Shown here: piece after piece, positions 45,296 to 52,669 of the stretch | How positions within the stretch are numbered: the stretch's first letter is position 1 | Layout: every line of letters starts with the position of its first letter | Source of the DNA: DATHAP01 sp963762865 | GTDB lineage: Bacteria > Actinomycetota > Actinomycetes > JACCUZ01 | Length of the DNA: 64,000 bases | Reading direction: 5' to 3' | NCBI GenBank assembly: GCA_963762865.1 | Contig: CAVXNC010000022.1 | Coordinates: 1 to 64,000 of the forward strand | Position numbers and translations under genes: made by a program | Notes under the pieces: generated by a model | What the model was told of the DNA's origin: nothing | The model's database searches: none | What the model saw: the letters and a program-made list of their open reading frames with translations, nothing else

Positions 45296-46885
45296 GTGCC
45301 GGCCGTGATCGCCTTCGACGACCTCGAGCTGGACGTCGGGCTCTTCGAGCTTCGCCGGGGCGTCACCCGGGTACCGATGGAGCCGCAGACCTTCGACGTC
45401 CTGGCCTACCTGGTCGCGCACCGCGACCGGGTGGTGCCCAAGGAAGAGCTGATGGACGCGGTGTGGGGAGGCCGCTTCGTCAGCGAGGCGGCGGTCACCA
45501 GCCGGATCAAGCAGGCTCGCCGGGCCGTCGGCGACGACGGGCAGGCGCAGCGGGTGATCCAGACCGTGCACGGGCGGGGCTACCGCTTCGTCGCCGAGGT
45601 CGGCGATGTCGTTGCGGCCGCCGGGTCACCGTCGGATGCGACGGGCGAGGTGGGGTCGGTCCGCTACACGACCAGTGACGGCCTGGACATCGCCTTCCAG
45701 GTGAGCGGCCGCACCGACGGCGTCGGTCCGGACATCGTGCTGATCTCCGGCTTCGTCTCCCACCTCGAGCTCGACTGGGCCGACTCCCGTCATGCGCACT
45801 TCCTGCACCGGCTGGGCTCGATGGGCCGGCTGATCCGCTTCGACAAGCGCGGCACCGGGATGTCGGACCGGCCACCGGGCGTGCCGGACCTCGAGACCCG
45901 GATGCACGACGTGCTGTCGGTGATGGACGCGGTCGGCTCGCGACGCGCGGTCCTCGTCGGCTACTCCGAGGGCGGGCCGATGGCCCTGCTCATGGCTGCC
46001 ACGCACCCGGAGCGGGTGGCGTCGCTGGTCCTCTACTCGACCTACGCCAAGCGGCTCTGGTCCGAGGACTACCCGTGGGCGCAGACTCCCGAGCAGCGGG
46101 CGGCGTACACCGACGAGCTGGTGACCCGCTGGGACTGGGAGGCGGACGCCCGCATGCGCATCCCGTCGGCGGACGAGGCGATGCAGCGCTGGTGGGCGCA
46201 GCGGATGCGCGCGTCGGCGACGCCGTCGACCGTGCGCGCGCTGATGGACATGAACTCCCTGGTCGACGTGCGCGAGACCCTGCCCGCGGTCCGGGTGCCG
46301 ACCCTCGTGCTGCACCGGCGCGGGGACGCCCTCTTCAGTCACGAGGAGGGCAGGTACATCGCCAACCGGGTGCCGGGGGCGAGGTTCCTGCTCCTCGACG
46401 GCGAGGACCACTTCGTCTCCGGCGACCCGGACCAGATCCTCGACGAGGTCGAGCCGTTCGTCGCCGCGATGCAGGAGCCGGAGTCACCCCCGCTGGCACT
46501 CGCCGCTCTGGTGTCGGTCACCGGTCCTGGCACGAAGGCGGTCGTCGACAACCTCGTCCTCGCGGGCGGGCGGGCACGGACGGACGTCTCGGGTCATCCG
46601 GTCGTGCTCTTCGACGGCCCGGCGAGGGCGGTCCGCGCGGCCCTGGCGCACCGTCGGGACGACGCCGGCGTCGGTGTCGCGGTGGCCGAGGTGGAGCGCG
46701 ACGCCGAGGTCGTGCGGGCGTACGGCGTCACGGTGGCCGTGGACATCGCCGGCGCGGTGCCGCTCGGCGAGGTTTGGCTGTCGGGCACGGTCGGCGTGCT
46801 GCTGGCCGGTTCGAGCATCGCCGTCGAGCCGGCGGGCACCGCTGTCCTGGGCGAGTCCGAGCACCAGGTCCTCCGCCCGGTCTGA
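45296..46885 (+). CDS. Winged-helix / alpha-beta hydrolase / degenerate cyclase fusion
   Basis: 529 residues in three parts. Residues 1-105 are an OmpR-type winged helix (MEPQTFDVLAYLVAHRDRVV, HGRGYRFVAEV). Residues about 120-385 are an alpha/beta hydrolase, with nucleophile Ser near 224 in GYSEGG, acid in HRRGDALF and His in DGEDHFVSG. Residues about 390-529 align with class III nucleotide cyclases (VVLFDGPARAVRAALAH, LGEVWLSGTVGVLLAGSSI), but the metal-binding Asp positions are lost: TDIVGS reads SVTGPG and GDG reads GHP. The cyclase part must be non-catalytic. GTG 45296 is used; no ribosome site is visible. Confidence 0.85.
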   Translation: MPAVIAFDDLELDVGLFELRRGVTRVPMEPQTFDVLAYLVAHRDRVVPKEELMDAVWGGRFVSEAAVTSRIKQARRAVGDDGQAQRVIQTVHGRGYRFVAEVGDVVAAAGSPSDATGEVGSVRYTTSDGLDIAFQVSGRTDGVGPDIVLISGFVSHLELDWADSRHAHFLHRLGSMGRLIRFDKRGTGMSDRPPGVPDLETRMHDVLSVMDAVGSRRAVLVGYSEGGPMALLMAATHPERVASLVLYSTYAKRLWSEDYPWAQTPEQRAAYTDELVTRWDWEADARMRIPSADEAMQRWWAQRMRASATPSTVRALMDMNSLVDVRETLPAVRVPTLVLHRRGDALFSHEEGRYIANRVPGARFLLLDGEDHFVSGDPDQILDEVEPFVAAMQEPESPPLALAALVSVTGPGTKAVVDNLVLAGGRARTDVSGHPVVLFDGPARAVRAALAHRRDDAGVGVAVAEVERDAEVVRAYGVTVAVDIAGAVPLGEVWLSGTVGVLLAGSSIAVEPAGTAVLGESEHQVLRPV

Positions 46886-46901
46886 CGCCGCTGACGCCGA
46901 G

Positions 46902-46933
46902 ACCGGCCGGCCCCGGACGAGGGGCCGGCCGGT
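46902..46933. terminator. Bidirectional hairpin terminator
   Basis: ACCGGCCGGCCCC and GGGGCCGGCCGGT form a perfect 13-bp stem with loop GGACGA between convergent stops at 46885 and 46966. Confidence 0.8.
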
Positions 46934-46965
46934 CAGCGTCGGTCAGATCAGTCAGCGTCTGCGGC

Positions 46966-47538
46966 TCAGGAGCTCGTGACGTCGACCGACACCGCGGTGC
47001 CGTTGGTGACGACGTCGAAGACGGCCGAGCGCTTGCGGGACTGCTCGACGAGGGCCGCGAGCTGCTCCGCCTCGGCGTCACCGTCGACGTGGAAGACGAC
47101 GCGGATGTTGTCGTAGCCGTTGCGCACCTCGGCGTCGATGCCGAGGATCCCGCGCAGGTCGATGTCGCCCTCGACAGTCGCCGTCACGCCCTGCAGGTCG
47201 ATGCCGCGGGCCGCCGCGATGTTGGCGACGCCGCTCATCAGGCAGGCGCCCAGGGCGTTGAGCAGGAGCTCGGCCGGGGTCGGGGCGTTGTCCTGCCCGA
47301 CGAGCACCACGGGGTGGTCGGCGGTGATGGTGGTCGGCTGCTTGTGCTGGTGCTCCTGGCCGGCGCCGTAGAAGCCGGTGATGGTGCCGCGGCTGTGCGT
47401 CCCGCTGACCCACTCGTGCGACGAGCGGAACTGGAACTTGGCCAGCGGCGGCTGGTCCCGCACGACGCCGATGGTGGCGAAGAGCGTCTCGACGTCGACT
47501 CCGTTGCGGGGCTGCGCCGGGGACTGGGTGGTGGTCAT
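46966..47538 (-). CDS. OsmC/Ohr-family protein
   Basis: 190 residues of the OsmC superfamily: THSRGTITGFYGAGQEH, the block PVVLVGQDNAPTPAELLLNALGACLMSGVA with one conserved cysteine, and IRVVFHVDGDAEAEQLAALVEQSRKRSAVFDVV. Classical OsmC/Ohr peroxidases use two cysteines; the usual second one is absent here (VFDVVTNGT), so peroxidase activity by the standard mechanism is doubtful. It may be a YhfA-like member. It lies 60 bases after the FAD enzyme on the same strand, with ArsI further upstream, suggesting a redox or thiol stress operon. Confidence 0.83.
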   Translation of the reverse strand: MTTTQSPAQPRNGVDVETLFATIGVVRDQPPLAKFQFRSSHEWVSGTHSRGTITGFYGAGQEHQHKQPTTITADHPVVLVGQDNAPTPAELLLNALGACLMSGVANIAAARGIDLQGVTATVEGDIDLRGILGIDAEVRNGYDNIRVVFHVDGDAEAEQLAALVEQSRKRSAVFDVVTNGTAVSVDVTSS

Positions 47539-47598
47539 GGTGGTGGTTCCTCTCGATGGGTGGTGCGGTGGCTTGCTGTGGTGGGTCGGTGCGGTCGG

Positions 47599-48831
47599 TC
47601 AGGCGGCCATCGCGGTGCCCAGGGGTGCGGGCAGCGCGGCCAGGTCGGCGGCCTCACGCTCGAGGGCGTCGGAGAGCTGGATCTGCAGCTCGACGAAGCG
47701 CTCGGGGTTCGGGAAGGCGCTCAGCGCCCGGGTGATCTCGAAGGTCTCGCGGAGGGCGGCGTCGCGCCGGAGCTGGTACGCCGTCAGCAGATCGAGCTCG
47801 CTGCCCGCGTCGGCCGCGTGCAGGGCGGCGTCGACCGCGTTGGCCAGCAGCTCGGCGTCCCGGAATGCGTCGGTGATGCCGTGTCCGGTCACCGGGTCGC
47901 GGTGGTAGCCGGCGTCGCCGACCAGGGCCCAGCCCTGGCTGGTGCCCCCGGGCATGGGTCGGCCGATGGGCCGGCGGACGACGTTGGGCAGGTCGGCGAC
48001 GCCGCGGACCGGGGACTCGACCCGGCCGGCCCGCACCCGCTCGCCCAGTGACGGCGAGGCCTCCGCGACGGCGGCCAGCAGGGACGCGGGCCGCTGCGGG
48101 CCGGGGGAGTCCAGGAAGCCGAGTCGCGGGGTCGGCGCCGCGAGCCAGACGCAGGAGCGTCCGTGGTTGGTCGGGAAGATGCCGGCGAACGCGTCCGGCG
48201 CGACGTGGAACTCGTAGGCCGGCCCGTCGGTCTCGAGCGGGACTCCGGCGACGTACGTGTAGAAGGTGCCGGTCCCGGACGGTGACGACTGCAGGACCTC
48301 GGCCCCCAGCCAGCCGGCCATCCGGGAGCGAACCCCGTCGGCACCGATGACGAAGTCGGCCTCGACGGTCACGGGCTCCCCTCCGGGCCCGCGCCCGTCG
48401 ACGCCGACGACCCGGCCCTCGCCGCGACGGCGGACGCCGGTGACCGTGACGCCGGTGCGCAGGATGGCGCCGGCGCGCACCGCGGCGTCCTGCAGCAGCC
48501 CGTCGAGCAGGTGGCGCCGCGGTGCGACCAGGTGGTCGACACCGGCCCGGTCCTTGATCCGCCGGACGTTCTGAGCGTCGCCGAGCCGGAAGAGCACCTC
48601 ACGGACTGCGGGTGCACCGGAGGCGTGCACGTCGTCGAGCAGGCCCCAGCGAGCCAGCTGGACGACGCCGCCGCGGGCGATGCCGTGGGTCGACACGGTG
48701 TCGCTCGGGAAGGGCGACCGGTCCAGGAGGAGCACGTCATGCCCGGCCCTGGCCAGGAGCATCGCTGTCGCAGCACCGGCGCAGCGGGCGCCGACGACGA
48801 CGACCTGGTGGTGCTCGACCCGGGTTCTCAT
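47599..48831 (-). CDS. FAD-dependent oxidoreductase, PHBH/geranylgeranyl-reductase type
   Basis: 410 residues. The FAD motif VVVVGARCAGAATAMLLARAG has the variant G-x-R-C-A-G seen in this subgroup. DRSPFPSDTVSTHGI and the second FAD motif GWALVGDAGYHRDPVTGHGITDAFRDAELLA follow. It belongs to flavoprotein monooxygenases and reductases that act on aromatic or polyprenyl substrates. ATG 48829-48831 begins the Rossmann fold; upstream in-frame sequence overlaps the ArsI gene. Neighbours ArsI and OsmC suggest a role in detoxification, which is inferred. Confidence 0.87.
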   Translation of the reverse strand: MRTRVEHHQVVVVGARCAGAATAMLLARAGHDVLLLDRSPFPSDTVSTHGIARGGVVQLARWGLLDDVHASGAPAVREVLFRLGDAQNVRRIKDRAGVDHLVAPRRHLLDGLLQDAAVRAGAILRTGVTVTGVRRRGEGRVVGVDGRGPGGEPVTVEADFVIGADGVRSRMAGWLGAEVLQSSPSGTGTFYTYVAGVPLETDGPAYEFHVAPDAFAGIFPTNHGRSCVWLAAPTPRLGFLDSPGPQRPASLLAAVAEASPSLGERVRAGRVESPVRGVADLPNVVRRPIGRPMPGGTSQGWALVGDAGYHRDPVTGHGITDAFRDAELLANAVDAALHAADAGSELDLLTAYQLRRDAALRETFEITRALSAFPNPERFVELQIQLSDALEREAADLAALPAPLGTAMAA

Positions 48832-48907
48832 GACCGTCGACTCTGCGCGTCGTCGTGCCTGGGTGCTTGGCGACGGTGTGGAGAGAACGTGGAGACGGGC
48901 TGACGAA

Positions 48908-49429
48908 TCAGCAGCATGCGTCGGCGCCGGGCTCGGCCGTGGCGCAGCACGTGCCGCCGGCCGTCGCCGGCCGGGCCGCCGGGTCGTCATCGAGCACGGT
49001 GTAGAACTCCCACGCGCCGAGCGGGGCGTCCGGCACGTCGACCCACACCTTGTCCTGCAGCGCGTGGCAGCAGAGGTCGGCCTCCGAGACGTTGTGCGGC
49101 AGACCGCTCGCCGCGAAGCGTTCGGTCGTCGCCTGTACGTCGTCGGGGGAGGGCAGCTCGACGCCGAGGTGGTTCAGCGGAGAGGCCGCCTGCGCGTTCT
49201 CGAAGAGCACCAGCTTGAGCGGCGGGTCGACCAGGGCGAAGTTGGCGTAGCCGGGCCGGCGCTTGGCCGGCGCGACGCCGAAGATCTCGGTGTAGCGCTC
49301 GACCGCGGCGTCCAGGTCGGTGACGTTGAGCGCGAGCTGCACGCGGCTGGTGGCGTGCGGGCCGCTGGTCTGCGGGGCCATGGTCTGCGGGGCCTTGGCC
49401 TGCGGGGCGCCGGTCTGCGGGGTGGTCAT
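48908..49429 (-). CDS. arsI: ArsI/CadI-family metalloenzyme
   Basis: 173 residues of the ArsI/CadI glyoxalase-like family. The core reads VQLALNVTDLDAAVERYTEIFG, RRPGYANFALVDPPLKLVLFEN and LNHLGVELPSPDDV. The paired cysteines are in EADLCCHALQDKVWVD, as in the thiol site of C-As lyases, which break the carbon-arsenic bond of trivalent organoarsenicals. The tail is cysteine-rich (GGTCC ... DACC). The N-terminal 27 residues carry a PQxxA pentapeptide repeat not seen in the core family. GGAGGAG precedes the ATG at 49427-49429. Divergent from sigZ; probable first gene of the ArsI-FAD-OsmC set. Confidence 0.83.
   Translation of the reverse strand: MTTPQTGAPQAKAPQTMAPQTSGPHATSRVQLALNVTDLDAAVERYTEIFGVAPAKRRPGYANFALVDPPLKLVLFENAQAASPLNHLGVELPSPDDVQATTERFAASGLPHNVSEADLCCHALQDKVWVDVPDAPLGAWEFYTVLDDDPAARPATAGGTCCATAEPGADACC
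49361..49420 (-). repeat. 15-bp tandem repeat coding PQxxA
   Basis: Four 15-base units encode PQTGA, PQAKA, PQTMA, PQTSG at residues 4-23 of the ArsI-like protein. The shared DNA core is GTCTGCGGGGC on the plus strand. The units are close copies, so slippage can change copy number without shifting frame. Confidence 0.8.
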
Positions 49430-49586
49430 CCTCGGTCTCCTCCGGTCGGTGCGCTCGGCGGAGTGCGAGCGGCGACCAGGAAGACGAGGGAGCGTGGTCG
49501 GGGACGCACCGTCAGCCCCCGCCGGGTCAGGAAGTGCGTCCGTCGACGCGCCGACTCGTCTCTATGGTGGAGACCCAGGAGGACGC

Positions 49587-50220
49587 ATGCCCGAGCAGGA
49601 CAGCCGGCAGGGAGCCGTCGCCACCGCACCGCAGCCCGGTCGGGCCGACGTCGAGTGGGCTGAGACCCTGCGCCGGATCACCACATTCGTCACCAACCGG
49701 ACCGGTGACCCCGAGCTGGCCGCCGACATCACGCAGGACGTGGTGGTGCGCAGCATCGCGTCCGGCGCTCTGGAGCGGGTCGACGACGTCACCGCCTGGC
49801 TCTACCGCTCGGCCCGCAACGCGGTCATCGACCACCACCGCACCCGGCGGACCGTTGTGCCGCTTCCCGACGACGACCGCTGGCCCGACCCGGACGCCTC
49901 GGCCGAGGTGCACGACTCCGACGACCCGAACGGCCCCAACGCGGCCACCCGGGAGCTGGCCCGTTGCCTCCAGCCGACTGCTCGGCCGGCTGCCGCCGGA
50001 GGCCCGCGACGCCCTGACCCGCGTCGACCTGGACGGCCAGACAAACCAGCAGGCGGCCGACCAGCTCGGCATCTCGGTTTCCGGGATGAAGTCCCGGGTG
50101 CAGCGCGCCCGCCGCCGCCTCAAGGACCTGGTGACCGGCTGCTGCACCGTGCAGCTCGACCACCTGGGTGGGGTCAGCGACTACCAGCGCCCCCCGGCAG
50201 GCTGCGGCTGCGAGTCCTGA
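49587..50220 (+). CDS. sigZ: ECF sigma factor SigZ, apparent frameshift
   Basis: About 210 residues when the extra A at 49977 is removed. Region 2 reads ITTFVTNRTGDPELAADITQDVVVRSIASG and WLYRSARNAVIDHHRTRR. Region 4 reads LPPEARDALTRVDLDGQTNQQAADQLGISVSGMKSRVQRARRRL. The tail carries GCCTVQLD ... CGCES cysteines typical of SigZ and able to bind a metal or metalloid. The frames join as CLQP/LLGRLPPEARD. AGGAGG lies before ATG 49587. It is divergent from arsI, so it may sense arsenic or redox state directly and drive this cluster. No anti-sigma gene is adjacent. Confidence 0.8.
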
Positions 50221-50305
50221 CCCGCCACGGGTCCCCAGGAGATCGCCAGGTCATCACCACGCGGTCGCCAAGTCTTGCGCGGCCGCTCCCACGAGAGTCC
50301 TCGAC

Positions 50306-51094
50306 ATGTCAGCCGTCACCGCCCCCACCCCGGCCGGAGCCCTCGCCTCTGTCCCCGTCGCCGCGGCCGTCGACCTCACCGACTCGGCCACCGTCGCCCG
50401 CGGCGGCCGGGCCGCCGACCGTCGCGCGTTCCTCGAGGGAGTCCGCGCGATGCTGCCGCTGCTGCTGGGCGTGGCACCGTTCGGTCTGGTCATCGGCGTC
50501 ACCGTCGCCGAGCTCGGCGTGCCGCACCTCGCCGGCTGGTCGCTCGGGTGGCTGGTCTACGCCGGCAGCGCGCAGCTGGCAGCCGTCGGCCTGCTGGCGA
50601 GCAGCGCCTCGGCCGCGGTGGTCGTGGCCAGCGTCGCCGTCATCAACCTGAGGATCGGCCTCTACAGCGCGGCCATGGCGCCGCACTGGCGCGGGACCAG
50701 CAAGCTGTGGCGGCTGGTCGCCAGCTACCTGCTGATCGACCCGTCGTTCGCGGTCGGCAGCCAGTCCTACGACGGTTCGCGGCCCAAGCGGCAGGCGCAC
50801 CTGCACTACCTCGGTGGTGCGCTGGTCCTGTGGGCCGGCTGGCTCACGGTCATCGGCATCGGGGTCACCGTCGGCGCGGCGCTGCCGTCGCAGCTGCGGC
50901 TCGACTCGATCGGCCCGCTCTACATCGTGGCCCTGGTGGTCATGTCCGCACGCACGGCGGCCGCCAAGGTCGCGGTCGCCGTCGCGGTCGTCACCGCGGT
51001 CCTCGCCTCGCTGCTGCCCCTGCACCTCGGGCCGGCCGTGGGAATGGTCGCCGGCCTGCTCGCCGGCTCGATGATGCTGAAGAGGACCTCATGA
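50306..51094 (+). CDS. azlC: AzlC-family branched-chain amino acid exporter subunit
   Basis: 262 residues. After a 40-residue polar N-terminus comes the AzlC core: RAMLPLLLGVAPFGLVIGVT, AGSAQLAAVGLLASSASAAV, INLRIGLYSAAMAPH, DPSFAVGS, with about seven hydrophobic segments. AzlC and AzlD form a two-component exporter of branched-chain amino acids and analogues. It starts 86 bases after the sigZ stop on the same strand and may be read from the same promoter. The start overlaps nothing, and ATG 50306 fits the family. Confidence 0.88.
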   Translation: MSAVTAPTPAGALASVPVAAAVDLTDSATVARGGRAADRRAFLEGVRAMLPLLLGVAPFGLVIGVTVAELGVPHLAGWSLGWLVYAGSAQLAAVGLLASSASAAVVVASVAVINLRIGLYSAAMAPHWRGTSKLWRLVASYLLIDPSFAVGSQSYDGSRPKRQAHLHYLGGALVLWAGWLTVIGIGVTVGAALPSQLRLDSIGPLYIVALVVMSARTAAAKVAVAVAVVTAVLASLLPLHLGPAVGMVAGLLAGSMMLKRTS

Positions 51095-51414
51095 ACACCT
51101 GGACGGTCGTCGTCCTGGCCGGCCTGGCCACCTTCGCGATCCGGGTGCTCCCGGTGGCGCTCCTCTCGACCCGGCCGGTTCCCGAGTGGCTGGAGCGGAT
51201 CGGGCCGCTGACCGCGCCGGTCGCCTTCGCCGCCCTGGGCGCAGCCACGGTCGCCGGCGCCGCGAGCGGCGGGCCCGGGGTGCTGCTCCCGCTGGTCGCT
51301 GCGGTCGCTGTCGCCGGGGCGGTGGCGCTCCGTACCCGCTCGACGACGTGGGCCATGGCGCTCGGGATGGCCGCGGTCTGGGCCGGTGCCGCCCTCGTCG
51401 CTGTTGTCGGCTGA
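51091..51414 (+). CDS. azlD: AzlD-family exporter small subunit
   Basis: 107 residues with four hydrophobic helices and the AzlD motif FAIRVLPVALLSTRPVPEWLERIGPLTAPVAFAAL. The ATG overlaps the AzlC stop (ATGA at 51091-51094), the usual coupling of the pair. The length is typical of AzlD. It is the required partner of AzlC. Confidence 0.9.
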   Translation: MNTWTVVVLAGLATFAIRVLPVALLSTRPVPEWLERIGPLTAPVAFAALGAATVAGAASGGPGVLLPLVAAVAVAGAVALRTRSTTWAMALGMAAVWAGAALVAVVG

Positions 51415-51509
51415 CCGCGGTCCTTAACTAGGCACCCGGCACCGATCCCGCGCGGCGGCGCGGCCCCGACTCTCGTGATGACACCAGACATCACGACCGA
51501 GGAGCCACC

Positions 51510-52665
51510 ATGCGCATCCTGTTCACCTCCACCGCCGGGCTCGGCCACGTCCACCCGCTGCTGCCCTTCGTCCGCGCCGCCCAGGCCCGCGGGCACGAGG
51601 CCCGGCTCGCCATCACCGTCGAGGCCCAGCCCGCGGCCACCGGTTTCGGCGTCCAGCTCGTCCCGACGGCGGCGCCCAGCCCCGCCGACGCCGGCGCCTT
51701 CTGGGGCGCGCTCGACCAGCAGGCCGACCAGGACTCCTACGTCATCGGGCGCTGGTTCGGCGGCCTGGTCACCAGGGCCGCGCTGCCGGCGATCCACGCC
51801 GAGGTCGAGGAGTGGCGCCCCGACCTGGTCATCAGCGAGGCCGCCGAGGTCGCCGGTGCGCTGTGCGCCGAGGCGGCGGGCATCCCGCACGTCACGGTCG
51901 GCGTCACGGCGCTAGGCATCGATGGGCTACACCTCGCAGACCCTGATCGACGAGGTCAACCAGGGACGTCGCCTGCTGGGCCTCGCCGACACCGACGAGG
52001 CGCCGTGGCAGCGCAGCACGACGCGCTACGTCACCGCCGTGCCGCGGGTCCTGTGGGGCAGCCCGGACGAGGCGCCCGCCGACACGATCGTGCTCCGGCA
52101 CGACGACCCCGAGGGCCCGGTGCCGGTCTCGGTGCCGCAGCCGCGGGCCGCCGGCGCCCGGCCGACCGTCTACGCGACTCTCGGCAGCGCCGCACCCGGC
52201 TTCCACCTCGCCGGTCCGGCGTTCGCCGCCGTGCTCGCCGGCCTCGGCCAGCTCGACGCGGACGTGCTCTTCACGGTCGGTTCGTTCGACGTGGCGGCGC
52301 TCGGGCCGGTCCCGGCCAACGTGAAGGTCGAGAGCTACGTCCCGCAGTCGGTCGCGATGGCCTGCGACGCCGTCGTCACCCACGGTGGTTCGGGCACGAC
52401 GATCGCCGCGCTCACCCGCGGGCTGCCCCAGGTCGTCGTGCCGCTCTTCGCCGACCAGCCGCACAACGCGGAGCGGATCGCCGCCGAGGGCATCGGCCTG
52501 GCCGTCGACGTACGGTCCGCGGCCGAGACGCTGGCACCGGCCGTGCGACGGGTGCTCGACGAACCGTCCTTCGCCGCCCGGGCTCGCGAGGCCGCCACTG
52601 AGCTCGCCGGGCTGCCGAGTGCCGACGAGGTGCTGGCGGAGCTGCTGCCGGTCGCGGTTCACTGA
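51510..52665 (+). CDS. UDP-sugar-dependent glycosyltransferase (MGT-like), apparent frameshift
   Basis: About 385 residues in a GT-B fold of the macrolide/UGT class. The N-terminal half begins MRILFTSTAGLGHVHPLLPF and reaches TVGVTALGIDG. The C-terminal half has YTSQTLIDEVNQGRRLLG, VYATLGSAAPGFHLA and the nucleotide-sugar block THGGSGTTIAALTRGLPQVVVPLFADQPHNAERI. The frame shifts at GGG 51924-51926, where deleting one G gives ALGIDGYTSQTL. GAGGAG precedes ATG 51510. Such enzymes glycosylate small molecules, often natural products or drugs. The next gene follows within 5 bases. Confidence 0.84.
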
Positions 52666-52669
52666 CGCC

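Noticed and set aside
49430..49586. ECF-type promoter (GGAAGT ... CGTC) for sigZ autoregulation
   Set aside because: The spacing between GGAAGT and CGTC is about 21-22 bases, too long for ECF promoters (15-18); another pairing with CGAC is weak.
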